DNA of 64,000 nt from assembly GCA_021324615.1 (NCBI GenBank), contig JAJPIT010000030.1, forward strand, positions 26,786 to 90,785. Direction: 5' to 3'. This DNA is from Terriglobia bacterium. Lineage in GTDB: Bacteria; Acidobacteriota; Terriglobia; Bryobacterales; Bryobacteraceae. The position numbers and the translations under genes were made by a program. This document shows, piece after piece, positions 1 through 7,391 of this stretch. The notes beneath the pieces were generated by a model that did no database searches, had not been told where the DNA came from, and saw only the letters and a list, made by a program, of their open reading frames with translations. The first letter of the stretch is position 1. Every line of letters begins with the position of its first letter.

Positions 1-1137
1 CCAGCCGATCATCATTTCATCCCAGGTCTGCGGGCCCCAGAAAATCGTCTTTCCGGGATCCGGATTGAAGGGATTGTTGGGCGAGTTGTCGAACACCGCG
101 CGCGCCTCGATGCGCGTGCCTTTCGGCAGCAGCTTCGGCTCCGCCAGGTAATAGTAAGGCTGCCAGTTGAAATCGTACTTGGGAATGCTCAGCAGAACTT
201 CAGTTTCTCCGCTGGGATAGAGCGCGCGAAATTCGAAGGATTTTCCGCGCAGGTGCATGTGCGCCCGCAAACCCACCAGATAGGCTTCCTGATGCAGCGT
301 CACGCTTGCCGAGGTGTGATAATCGGGCTCACCCGGCGGAATGGCCAGCCAGTGGGCGGCGGCCTGCCCGGCGATGATCTGGCGCGACGGCGGCTGTTTG
401 GCGAACACCAGACCGATTTTGGTGCGGTCCGCCGAAGCCTTCCCGTTGGTCTGGTAGTGCATCTGAAAAACCAGGGTTGAACCGGCCTTGATCAATCGCG
501 CTTCGCCCGGCTTCCAAATTTGCGGCGACATGCCCGGGGCGTATCCGGCGAGATACTCCTCATTCTGCATTCCGCTGCCATCATCGACCACGACGATGGC
601 GTGATGCACCACGCTGCGGTCTCCGGGCCGGACTTCCACCGCCTGCACCCATTTATCCTCGGTGAAATTGGTCTTCACCGGGATGTATTGATAATCGATG
701 ACGCCGCTGGCCGGGACCCGGAAGGCCTCCGGCATCTGGAACACAACGTCGGGTTTGGGGATCCTCCAGCCTTCGGTGAACGGGCGCGGAGGGGGCGCAT
801 CGGCGGGATTTCCTTCCGGCGCGCCGCCGTCCACCCAGGCCACCACAGTCTCTTTTTCTCCGGGCGCCAGCGACAGATCGTTGGAAAACTTGCCATAGCG
901 CGGATCGGCCTGCCACGGCGGCATCTTGCCTGAGAGCAGCGCGCTGCGAATCGCCTTCGCCCACGGACGAGCCTGTTGATACGTTAACAGCGGCATCGGC
1001 GCGGCTTCGCCCGGACGATGGCATTGCTGGCACCGGTTTTGTAAGATTCGTTCAACTTCCCTGTGAAATGTCGGGGTTGCGGCGGAGCAAAGAAGGCAAA
1101 AAAAGGGTACGGAAACAGCCGTGGCGACGCGAAACAC
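1..1137 (-). CDS. Cytochrome c / copper monooxygenase (PHM-like) protein, partial
   Basis: C-terminus is cut off by the left edge; 379 residues are visible. I chose the GTG at 1137, followed by a short hydrophobic signal peptide. A single haem motif CQQCH lies at residues 36-40. The rest resembles the copper type II ascorbate-dependent monooxygenase (PHM/DBM) fold. The visible candidate ligands are an HH pair (178-179, VVHHAIV), a His in QMHY (227), an HxH (293/295, AHMHL) and a Met in DEMMIGW (375 or 376). These match the order of the CuH and CuM ligands in peptidylglycine monooxygenase. A periplasmic oxidoreductase is likely; the substrate is unknown. The ligand assignment is made by eye. 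Confidence 0.8.
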   Translation of the reverse strand, partial: MFRVATAVSVPFFCLLCSAATPTFHREVERILQNRCQQCHRPGEAAPMPLLTYQQARPWAKAIRSALLSGKMPPWQADPRYGKFSNDLSLAPGEKETVVAWVDGGAPEGNPADAPPPRPFTEGWRIPKPDVVFQMPEAFRVPASGVIDYQYIPVKTNFTEDKWVQAVEVRPGDRSVVHHAIVVVDDGSGMQNEEYLAGYAPGMSPQIWKPGEARLIKAGSTLVFQMHYQTNGKASADRTKIGLVFAKQPPSRQIIAGQAAAHWLAIPPGEPDYHTSASVTLHQEAYLVGLRAHMHLRGKSFEFRALYPSGETEVLLSIPKYDFNWQPYYYLAEPKLLPKGTRIEARAVFDNSPNNPFNPDPGKTIFWGPQTWDEMMIGW

Positions 1138-1315
1138 TTCTTTATGAATCCTTGAAAAAACCTAAAGCTACATCATAATGCGAAACCGGCGAATCGTTTC
1201 ATCCTTTTTTGCGGATCAGGCGATTTCCCCGGGCGGCTAGGGCGGCGTTTCCGGGCGCGGTAGGGCGGCGGCCCGCGCGGGAACCGGCGCCGGCGAATCC
1301 TTTTAAAATGGGGAC

Positions 1316-2125
1316 GTGATGCGTTTTCCCGGCCGGCACTTTCTGCGGAATCTGGTGGAGCGGCGGACGCTGCTGGCGCGGCTGGTCCGGCGCGACTTCG
1401 AGCAGCGCTATGTCGGCTCGGCCGGCGGATGGCTGTGGGGAGCGATCCATCCGCTGGTTCTGCTCGGCAGCTATTACTTCATCTTCGAAGTGTGCCTGCA
1501 CGCGACGCTGCCGCCGGGCGAGGTGACCAATAATTATCTGATGTATCTGTTCTGCGGATTCCTGCCCTGGCTGCTGTTCCAGGACACGGTGATCCGCTCG
1601 GCCGGATCTCTGGTCGAGCATTCGAATCTCATCACGAAAACCGTTTTCCCGGCCGAAGTCGTGCCGGTGTCGATTTTTCTATCCTCGCTGCTGCATCATC
1701 TGATCGCGCTGGCGATCGTGGTGGCCTGCGCGGCGATTTTTTTAAAAGCGGTCAGCCTGAAGATTCTGCTGCTGCCGGTCTATATGTTCTTTGTGGGGCT
1801 GCTCGCGGTCGGGGTCGGCTGGATTGTGTCGAGCCTGCAAGTTTATCTGCGCGACACGGCGCAGGTGGTCAGCGTGGTGATGACGCTGTGGTTCTGGGCG
1901 ACGCCGATCATGATCACGGAAAAGCAGATCCCGCCGCGTTTTCACGCGCTGATCGAGTTGAATCCGATGTCCTGGATCGTCAGAGCCTATCGCTACCGGC
2001 TGCTCTCGACGCAATGGCCAAGCTGGCGGGAACTCTCGATTCTGTTCTTTTACTCCGCCGGCGTTTTTCTCCTCGGAGGACTGTTTTTCCGTCACCTGAA
2101 GCGCGGATTCGCCGATGTTTTGTGA
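1316..2125 (+). CDS. ABC-2 type permease (Wzm/polysaccharide export family)
   Basis: 269-residue inner-membrane protein with about six hydrophobic segments. The N-terminus (LLARLVRRDFEQRYVGSAGG) is typical of the membrane subunit of O-antigen, capsule or teichoic-acid exporters (Wzm/KpsM/TagG). It should form the channel that moves a lipid-linked glycan across the inner membrane with an ATPase partner. No Wzt-like ATPase gene is visible; the next gene is rlmH on the other strand. Start choice is GTG 1316 or ATG 1319. A TAAAAT hexamer ends six bases before the GTG and there is no Shine-Dalgarno sequence, so the mRNA may be leaderless. Confidence 0.88.
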   Translation: MMRFPGRHFLRNLVERRTLLARLVRRDFEQRYVGSAGGWLWGAIHPLVLLGSYYFIFEVCLHATLPPGEVTNNYLMYLFCGFLPWLLFQDTVIRSAGSLVEHSNLITKTVFPAEVVPVSIFLSSLLHHLIALAIVVACAAIFLKAVSLKILLLPVYMFFVGLLAVGVGWIVSSLQVYLRDTAQVVSVVMTLWFWATPIMITEKQIPPRFHALIELNPMSWIVRAYRYRLLSTQWPSWRELSILFFYSAGVFLLGGLFFRHLKRGFADVL

Positions 2126-2128
2126 TCC

Positions 2129-2533
2129 TCACCGCGGGTACGGATGCCCGCGCAGCGACGCCAGGGCGCGATAGATCTGCTCGGCGAGTACGGCGCGCGC
2201 GAGCTCATGCGGCAGGGTGAGCGGCGACAGGGAAATCAGCAGATCCGCGCGCGATTTCCATTCCTCCGGGAGTCCATCGGCGCCGCCGACGACAAATAAC
2301 AGATCGCGCTCGCCGATGAGCCGGGCAAAGCCGCGCGAATCCAGGGCGCGGCCCGCGGGATCGAGCAGAATTTTTTGCGCCGCGGGGTGTTTTTGGAACG
2401 GATCGAGGCGGCGCGGATCGATCTCCCGCATTTCACATTTTGCAAAACGCGAGGATCGTTTGACGTACTCCTCCGCCATGGCGTTGGCGTGCGGATCGCG
2501 CGCCTTGCCGATGTAGTACAAAAAAATCTTCAA
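2129..2533 (-). CDS. rlmH: 23S rRNA (pseudouridine1915-N3)-methyltransferase RlmH
   Basis: 134 residues, slightly shorter than the usual ~155. It methylates pseudouridine 1915 in helix 69 of 23S rRNA using SAM (SPOUT family, trefoil knot). Diagnostic motifs are the start MKIFLYYIGKARD, the SAM-binding FVVGGADGL, SPLTLPHELAR, and the C-terminal AEQIYRALASLRGHPYPR, which matches the family's EQLYRAxxIxxGxPYH. It is the last gene of a three-gene operon: its ATG overlaps the stop of the DUF35 gene by four bases. It ends three bases from the convergent permease gene. Confidence 0.95.
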   Translation of the reverse strand: MKIFLYYIGKARDPHANAMAEEYVKRSSRFAKCEMREIDPRRLDPFQKHPAAQKILLDPAGRALDSRGFARLIGERDLLFVVGGADGLPEEWKSRADLLISLSPLTLPHELARAVLAEQIYRALASLRGHPYPR

Positions 2534-2742
2534 ACTTTGCGGAAGAACGGGATGCCGTCGCGGTATTCGGCCAGCTCGACTTTATCGCCGATCTGAACGC
2601 GCCCGCCCGATTTTTCCGCAATCCGCGCGGTGAGGCGCCTGCCGTCCTCCAGGGTCACGATCGCCAACTGATAGGGCGCATCGTTGACGAACTGCTCCGG
2701 CGCGGCGTAGATCAGCGTTTCGGTGTAGATGGTGCCGCTCAT
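2530..2742 (-). CDS. Short DUF35 OB-fold protein (thiolase partner)
   Basis: 70-residue protein translated from an ATG at 2742 that overlaps the thiolase stop (ATGA). The sequence (APYQLAIVTLEDGRRLTARI, VQIGDKVELAEY) fits the OB-fold half of the DUF35/OB_aCoA_assoc family. Members normally carry an N-terminal rubredoxin-like zinc ribbon with four Cys, giving about 130 residues; this one has no Cys and is only the OB half. In archaea DUF35 proteins bridge thiolase and HMG-CoA synthase. The gene order supports a stable complex with the thiolase just upstream. The function is by family and context. Confidence 0.82.
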   Translation of the reverse strand: MSGTIYTETLIYAAPEQFVNDAPYQLAIVTLEDGRRLTARIAEKSGGRVQIGDKVELAEYRDGIPFFRKV

Positions 2743-3902
2743 GCCGCCGCTCCCAGGATGGTCACCACCGCGGTGGCGCCGCTGCCGCCGAGATTCTGCG
2801 CCAGGCCGATCGAGTGGCGCTGGAGCTGCCGCTCGCCGGCTTCTCCGCGGATCTGCGCGACCACGTCGCAGATCTGCGCCACGCCCGTGGCGCCGACCGG
2901 ATGACCTTTGGACTTCAACCCGCCGCTGGTGTTGATCGGGCGCGGCCCGTTCAGAGCCGTGCAGCCTTGCAGCGCGTAGGGTCCGCCTTCGCCTTTCTTG
3001 ACGAAGCCCAGATCCTCGCTGGCCACGATCTCGGCGATGGTGAAGCAACCGTGCACTTCCGCGAACTGAATATCGTTGGCGGTCACGCCGGCCATTTTGT
3101 AGGCTCTTTGCGCGGCTTCCTTTACGGCTTTAAAAGTGGTGATGTCTTCCTTCTGGTCGAGCGCCACCTGATCGGAGGTCTGGGCGATGCCCAGCACGCG
3201 GACCGGCTTATCGGTGAACTCCGTGGCGCGCTCCAGTGGAACGAGGAGCACCGCCGCCGCGCCGTCGCTGATCAGCGAGCAATCGTAAACGGTCAAGGGA
3301 TCCGCGATCGGCTTGCCGCCGAGGGCCTGCTCCATGGTGATCACCTTGCGCATGTGCGCCTGCGGATTTTTGGCGCCGTTGGCGTGATTTTTCACGGCGA
3401 CGGCGGCCAGCATCTCGCGCGTGGTTCCGTACTGATACATGTGCCGCCGCGCGATCATCGCAAACAGCGCCGGAAAGGTGGCGCCGGCGCGGCCTTCGCC
3501 GCACATATCGCCGGCCCCGGCCAGAATTTCGGTGACTTTAGGGGTCGGCTGCGAGGTCATTTTTTCCACGCCGCCGACCAGGACCACGTCGTAGAGTCCG
3601 GCGCCGACGGCGGAAACGGCGTGGAAAAAAGCCGATCCGCTGGAGGCGCAGGCCGCTTCAAATCGCGTGCAGGGGACCCCGGTGATGTCCATGGCGCCGG
3701 CGATATAGGGCGCCAGGTGGTTCTGGCCGACGAAGGAGGGCCCGGCGAAGTTGCCGAGATAGAAAGCCTCGACTTGTGAGGGCTTTACGTGAGCATCTTC
3801 CAGGCATTTGAGGCCCGCCTCGACCGCGAGCGAGCGCAGATCCCGGTCCGGAAACGCTCCAAAGGCGGTCTTGCCGATGCCGATTACCGCAACTGGTCTC
3901 AT
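2739..3902 (-). CDS. Thiolase family protein (SCP-x/archaeal-type acetyl-CoA acetyltransferase)
   Basis: 387 residues. Condenses or cleaves acyl-CoA thioesters. The nucleophile is Cys85 (FEAACASSGS). The second catalytic block is His284/Cys286 (EVHGCFTIAE), and His334 lies in GHPVGATG. The usual C-terminal CxG block is replaced by NLGGSG, as in SCP2/archaeal thiolases that act with DUF35 proteins. The next two genes (DUF35, rlmH) overlap it in ATGA junctions, so this is an operon. A TATTCT hexamer ends eight bases before the ATG. The physiological substrate (acetoacetyl-CoA versus longer chains) cannot be told. Confidence 0.9.
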   Translation of the reverse strand: MRPVAVIGIGKTAFGAFPDRDLRSLAVEAGLKCLEDAHVKPSQVEAFYLGNFAGPSFVGQNHLAPYIAGAMDITGVPCTRFEAACASSGSAFFHAVSAVGAGLYDVVLVGGVEKMTSQPTPKVTEILAGAGDMCGEGRAGATFPALFAMIARRHMYQYGTTREMLAAVAVKNHANGAKNPQAHMRKVITMEQALGGKPIADPLTVYDCSLISDGAAAVLLVPLERATEFTDKPVRVLGIAQTSDQVALDQKEDITTFKAVKEAAQRAYKMAGVTANDIQFAEVHGCFTIAEIVASEDLGFVKKGEGGPYALQGCTALNGPRPINTSGGLKSKGHPVGATGVAQICDVVAQIRGEAGERQLQRHSIGLAQNLGGSGATAVVTILGAAA

Positions 3903-3978
3903 ATATGATTAGAATAACGCGAGAAGACGATAGATTCATTTGCACGTTTGCGGAGGACGCGGCGTCAGGGTTAGTAAG

Positions 3979-4560
3979 ATGGCGAGCGTCCCGTCGGTTT
4001 TTGAGCAAATGAGCGAAGCTCCCGGCTTTACCCGATACGACGCGGCGGCGCTCGCCAACGAGCAGCAGAGCCGTTTTGTGGCCGACAATCTGCGGCGCGT
4101 ATTTCTGCTGATCTACCGGATTGTCGGCAATGTGGCGGATGCGCAGGACCTGACCCAGGAGGCCTTCATCAAGGCGCTCCAGCGGCAGGATCAGTTGAAG
4201 GATCTGGAGAAGGCCGCGCACTGGCTTTCCCGCATCGCCAGCAACACGGCCATCGATTTTTTGCGCCGCAGCGGGCGGGTGAGTTTTTCCGGCATCGAGG
4301 AGGTCCCGGAGCCGCTGGCCAGCTCGCCGCGGGAAAGTCCGGAGCAACTGGTGCTGCGGGCCGAGCACCGCGAGCGTCTGGAGTCGGCGCTGGGCGTGCT
4401 GACGGATCGCGAGCGCACGGCCCTGCTGTTGCGCGATGTGGAGGGATTGCCGGCCGGGGAAGTGGCCGCGCGGCTGAACTGCTCCAAGGCGACGGTGCGC
4501 TCGCATATCGCCAACGGGCGGGTGAAGCTGCGCCGCTTCCTTGAAAGAAGGAAAGCATGA
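3979..4560 (+). CDS. ECF-type RNA polymerase sigma factor
   Basis: 193 residues with region 2 (DNLRRVFLLIYRIVGNVADAQ, then DLTQEAFIKAL), and region 4 with a helix-turn-helix (LTDRERTALLLRDVEGLPAGEVAARL, written here as separate blocks LTDRERTALL and LPAGEVAARLNCSKATV). Sigma2/sigma4 only, so an extracytoplasmic-function sigma factor. Start taken at ATG 3979; a TTG at 3940 would add 13 poorly conserved residues. It heads a five-gene unit running to 6997. The next gene is its zinc anti-sigma factor, overlapping by ATGA, which is the standard ECF arrangement. The promoter it recognises is not apparent to me. Confidence 0.93.
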   Translation: MASVPSVFEQMSEAPGFTRYDAAALANEQQSRFVADNLRRVFLLIYRIVGNVADAQDLTQEAFIKALQRQDQLKDLEKAAHWLSRIASNTAIDFLRRSGRVSFSGIEEVPEPLASSPRESPEQLVLRAEHRERLESALGVLTDRERTALLLRDVEGLPAGEVAARLNCSKATVRSHIANGRVKLRRFLERRKA

Positions 4561-5204
4561 TGGGCGCTCGGAACAAGACGGCACACCCGGCCGAAACCGA
4601 TCTGGCCCTGTACGTTTCCCGCGATCTGCCCCTGTGGCGGCGGATCCGGGTGGGCTGGCATGTTTCCCGCTGCCGGTGGTGCCGGCAGATGGCGGAGATT
4701 TACCGCGGCGTCCGGATCCGCCTCCGCGAAACCGCCTCGGAGATGCCGGCTGGGGTGAACTGGAACCAACTGGCGGCGGAGATGACGGCCAATATTCGCG
4801 TTGGACTGGCCGCCGGGGAGTGCGTGGCGCCGCGCAAGCGCAGGACAGCGGCGCTTGGCTGGCGGCCGGCGGCGGCCATGGCGGCGCTGGCGGCGCTGCT
4901 GATCTGCGCCTGGGTTTTGAACATGCCGTCGAGCGCGACCCAGGAGCTGGGGCGCGCCGTGGCGGCGATCTGGAGCGGATCGTCTCTCCGCGGCGGCGCG
5001 GCGGCGCGCGAGGGCCGCGGGCTGGTGGTGGAGTTGAGTTCTTCCGGGATCGAGTTGCGCGAAAACGGCAGCACTGTTCTGGGCGTTTCCCGGGATCAGG
5101 CCAGGCTGGTTGGCGTTTCGGCCAGCGTCGAAGGATCGGCCAGCGCGCGCTACGTCGACGACGACACCGGCCAGATGACCATCACGAGCGTGTATGCGCA
5201 ATAG
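4557..5204 (+). CDS. Membrane-anchored zinc-finger (ZAS) anti-sigma factor
   Basis: 215 residues. Cytoplasmic N-terminal ZAS domain with H35-x3-C39-x2-C42 (GWHVSRCRWC) preceded by the typical HxxxxxLALYVSRDLP helix. One transmembrane segment lies at about 104-121 (rich in A/L after RKRR), followed by a periplasmic domain of about 90 residues. It should bind and silence the sigma factor encoded just upstream (start overlaps its stop). Zinc/thiol ZAS domains can be redox sensitive, but this is not shown here. The start of the next gene lies inside its last codons. Confidence 0.87.
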   Translation: MMGARNKTAHPAETDLALYVSRDLPLWRRIRVGWHVSRCRWCRQMAEIYRGVRIRLRETASEMPAGVNWNQLAAEMTANIRVGLAAGECVAPRKRRTAALGWRPAAAMAALAALLICAWVLNMPSSATQELGRAVAAIWSGSSLRGGAAAREGRGLVVELSSSGIELRENGSTVLGVSRDQARLVGVSASVEGSASARYVDDDTGQMTITSVYAQ

Positions 5205-6288
5205 AGCCATTCTCGCCGCGCTGGCCTGCGCCGCCGGCGCGCCTTGGCTGCCGGCGCAGGGCCTCAGCCGCAAAGTGAATCTGCCGGCGGACTCGCCGGT
5301 GACGCTGGTTTCGGTGGATTGGGGCGGAACCGAGGCCACCGCGCGCGGCGGCGCGTTCTTCCTGGACGTGCATGCCTCGCTGGCGCTGCGCAACTCCAGC
5401 CAGAAGCGGGTGCGCGCGATCACCTTCGCGGTGCTTTCGCAGGAAGTGACGCCGGGCGGCAAAGGATCGGTTTCGGTGCCCAGCCTGGATGTCGCTCCCG
5501 GCGACGTTTTTCCGGTGGGGATCGATCTGCGGCTGCTGCGGCCGATCGCCGGAGGCGCCGGAGTCGAGGTGAAGCTGGACGGGGTGCTGTTCGACGATCT
5601 GAGTTTTTACGGTCCCGACAATCTGCAATCGCGCCGCACCATGACGGTGTGGGAGCTGGAGGCCCGGCGCGACCGGCAATACTTCAAGAAGCTGATGGAG
5701 ACCGCCGGAGCGAAAGCCTTGCAGCAGGCGATGCTGGAGAATCTGAGCCGGCAGGCGGACCGGCCGCTGGCGGCCATGCAGATGGTGCGCGGCCGCGCGA
5801 CCAACCTCGAGCCGGAGCGCGATTTGAGCTTCGCCTTCCTGGAGATTCCCGACGCGCCGGTGCTGGCCATGAACGGCATGGCTCGCGTGGCCGGCAGCGA
5901 AGCGCATGCGCCGAGCGTGGAGGTCCGCAACCGCAGCGAGCGTCCGGTCCGTTATCTGGAAATCGGCTGGATCGTGAAGGATCAGCAAGGGCGCGAATTT
6001 CTGGCGGCCTCCATGCCCGCCGAGGTGAGCCTGGCCCCGGGAAAAACCGGCCAGGTGGGGCAGGACGCGGCCTTGCGCTTCCCCGAACGCACCAGCATTC
6101 AAGGCATGAGCGGCTTCATTTCGACCGTCGGATTCGCCGACGGGTCCTACTGGATTCCCAGCCGCGCCGCGCTGAGCGACGCACGCCTGCGCCGCCTGAT
6201 CTCCCCGTCGCCGGAGGAGCAGCGGCTGACGCAGATTTATCAGAAAAAGGGCTTGAGCGGGCTGATGGAGGAATTGAAGAAGTTTTGA
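5194..6288 (+). CDS. Secreted hypothetical protein of the sigma/anti-sigma operon
   Basis: 364 residues with an N-terminal signal peptide (MRNRAILAALACAAGAPWLPAQ). I do not recognise the family. The middle looks like two Ig-like or beta-sandwich blocks, each with a 'SLALRNSSQKRVRAITF' / 'VEVRNRSERPVRYLEIGW' pattern, which suggests an internal duplication. A helical linker (MTVWELEARRDRQYFKKLM) separates them. The start ATG is embedded in the last codons of the anti-sigma gene, and its stop overlaps the start of the rhodanese gene, so it is translationally coupled. A role as periplasmic sensor or effector of the sigma pathway is inference. Confidence 0.8.
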   Translation: MRNRAILAALACAAGAPWLPAQGLSRKVNLPADSPVTLVSVDWGGTEATARGGAFFLDVHASLALRNSSQKRVRAITFAVLSQEVTPGGKGSVSVPSLDVAPGDVFPVGIDLRLLRPIAGGAGVEVKLDGVLFDDLSFYGPDNLQSRRTMTVWELEARRDRQYFKKLMETAGAKALQQAMLENLSRQADRPLAAMQMVRGRATNLEPERDLSFAFLEIPDAPVLAMNGMARVAGSEAHAPSVEVRNRSERPVRYLEIGWIVKDQQGREFLAASMPAEVSLAPGKTGQVGQDAALRFPERTSIQGMSGFISTVGFADGSYWIPSRAALSDARLRRLISPSPEEQRLTQIYQKKGLSGLMEELKKF

Positions 6289-6656
6289 GCGCTTCGACTC
6301 CCTGGCCGGACAAGCCGGTGAAGACGCTTCCGCTGGAGATCACCCCCGGCGAGCTCCGCCGGCGGCTCGACGTCGGCGAAGAGATCCGGCTCATCGACGT
6401 CCGCGAGCCGCGGGAGTACGAAACAGCGCGCATCGAAGGCGGCGAACTGATTCCCATGCGCGGGATTCCCGCGGCGCTCCTCAAGCTGCGGGCGGAATCG
6501 ATGCACGCAACCCTTGTCGTCTACTGCCATCACGGTGTCCGCAGCCTCAACGTCGTCCACTGGCTGCGCGAGCAAGGCGTGGAGTCCTGCCAAAGCCTGG
6601 CCGGCGGCATCGACGCCTGGAGTCGCTTGATCGATCCGTCTGTGCCACGATATTAG
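6285..6656 (+). CDS. Rhodanese-like sulfurtransferase domain protein
   Basis: About 123 residues from TTG 6285 (overlapping the previous stop as TTGA); GTG 6318 is the alternative. Single rhodanese domain: ITPGELRRRLDVGEEIRLID at the N-terminus, DVREPREYE, and active-site loop Y-C81-HHGVRS, equivalent to the CRxGxR loop of GlpE. It should carry persulfide or selenide on Cys81. It lies in the ECF sigma operon, two bases upstream of the TGA-containing ArsC/Spx-like gene. Rhodaneses can bind selenium, so the neighbour is suggestive. No signal peptide, so cytoplasmic. Confidence 0.85.
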   Translation: MSASTPWPDKPVKTLPLEITPGELRRRLDVGEEIRLIDVREPREYETARIEGGELIPMRGIPAALLKLRAESMHATLVVYCHHGVRSLNVVHWLREQGVESCQSLAGGIDAWSRLIDPSVPRY

Positions 6657-6658
6657 GC

Positions 6659-6997
6659 ATGACGGTTTACCTGAAGCCCACCTGAACCACCTGCCGCAAG
6701 GCGAAGAGTTGGCTTCGCCAGAAGGGCGTCGACGTCCGGGAGATCGATCTGAGCAAGGGCTTGAGCGAATCGGAGCTGGACCGGTTGATTGGCGCGCGCG
6801 ACTATAAACAATTCCTCAACACGCGCAACGAGCTCTACCGCGAGCGCAACATGAAAGCAAATCCGCCCTCGCGCGCGGAAGCGATCAAGCTGATGGCGGC
6901 GCATCCCAATCTGATCAGGCGTCCGATCCTGGTGAACGGATCGAAAATCGCGGTGGGCTTCGAAGAGGAGGAGTTCCGCAAAACCGCCGGCGTCTAA
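6659..6997 (+). CDS. ArsC/Spx-family redox protein with in-frame TGA (probable selenocysteine)
   Basis: Reading from ATG 6659 gives MTVYLKPT-(TGA)-TTCRKAKSW and then an uninterrupted ArsC/Spx-like protein of 112 codons. The TGA (6683-6685) is codon 9 and falls exactly on the first Cys of the family CxxC motif (KPTCTTCRKA). The fold continues with a typical LIRRPILVNG block near the C-terminus. A 7-bp hairpin starting 14 bases after the TGA fits a bacterial SECIS. Most likely a selenoprotein with a UxxC redox site. The alternatives are a nonsense pseudogene or a sequencing error. It is the last gene of the ECF sigma operon, two bases after the rhodanese stop. Confidence 0.78.
6700..6719 (+). 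promoter_or_regulatory. Candidate bacterial SECIS hairpin
   Basis: Perfect 7-bp stem GGCGAAG / CTTCGCC with the six-base apical loop AGTTGG, inside the coding region right after the in-frame TGA. The loop begins 21 bases downstream of the TGA and has G at its second position. Bacterial SECIS elements sit about 16-37 bases after UGA with a G in the first two loop bases; the E. coli fdhF loop likewise starts AG. Pairing was checked by hand; no folding energy was computed. Confidence 0.65.
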
Positions 6998-7034
6998 GCG
7001 GGCCGCCTGGCGCGGGAAGGCCGCCCGAAGCGGG

Positions 7035-7391
7035 CTATCCCGGCGCCCGGCCCAGGCCCAGGAAAGCGAGCCCGGCGAAGATCAGCGCCAGCCCGCCCGC
7101 CTTTCCCCAGGTGAGCGGCTCATGGAAAAAGATCCTCGACCAAAGGATGGTCCAAAGATAGCCCAGCGCGACCATCGGATACAACACGCTGAGCTCGCCT
7201 TCGGTCATGCCCCGCACGAAAAAGACCGACGACAGCGCGTACAGCGCGATGCCGGCCAGCAGATGCCAGTTGGTGGCGAGCGAGGCCAGGCCGCCGCGCA
7301 GCCTTCCCGCCGCCGCCTTCAAAAACGCCGCACCGAAGCTGCCGATGAATCCGGCGGCGAACACGTAGAGCATGGAAGAAAGCGGCGTCAT
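7035..7391 (-). CDS. Small DMT/SMR-like membrane transporter subunit B
   Basis: 118 residues, four predicted membrane segments, resembling one half of an EamA/DMT transporter or an SMR protein. The characteristic block is GELSVLYPMVALGYLWTILW. Its ATG overlaps the stop of the preceding four-TM gene (ATGA), and the two are homologous, so they probably form an obligate heterodimer like other paired SMR proteins. The substrate is unknown. It faces the end of the selenoprotein operon from the opposite strand. Confidence 0.8.
   Translation of the reverse strand: MTPLSSMLYVFAAGFIGSFGAAFLKAAAGRLRGGLASLATNWHLLAGIALYALSSVFFVRGMTEGELSVLYPMVALGYLWTILWSRIFFHEPLTWGKAGGLALIFAGLAFLGLGRAPG

Noticed and set aside
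1138..1315. Possible tRNA or small RNA in the 178-base gap
   Set aside because: No T-loop or acceptor-stem pattern; just AT-rich divergent promoter space.
3658..4584. 308-codon minus-strand ORF over the sigma factor
   Set aside because: No motif, and overlaps the sigma factor and thiolase, both strongly supported.
6659..6760. Treating the ArsC-like gene as a nonsense pseudogene starting at TTG 6761
   Set aside because: The stop is TGA at the catalytic Cys position, the rest is intact, and a SECIS-like hairpin follows; selenocysteine explains all three.
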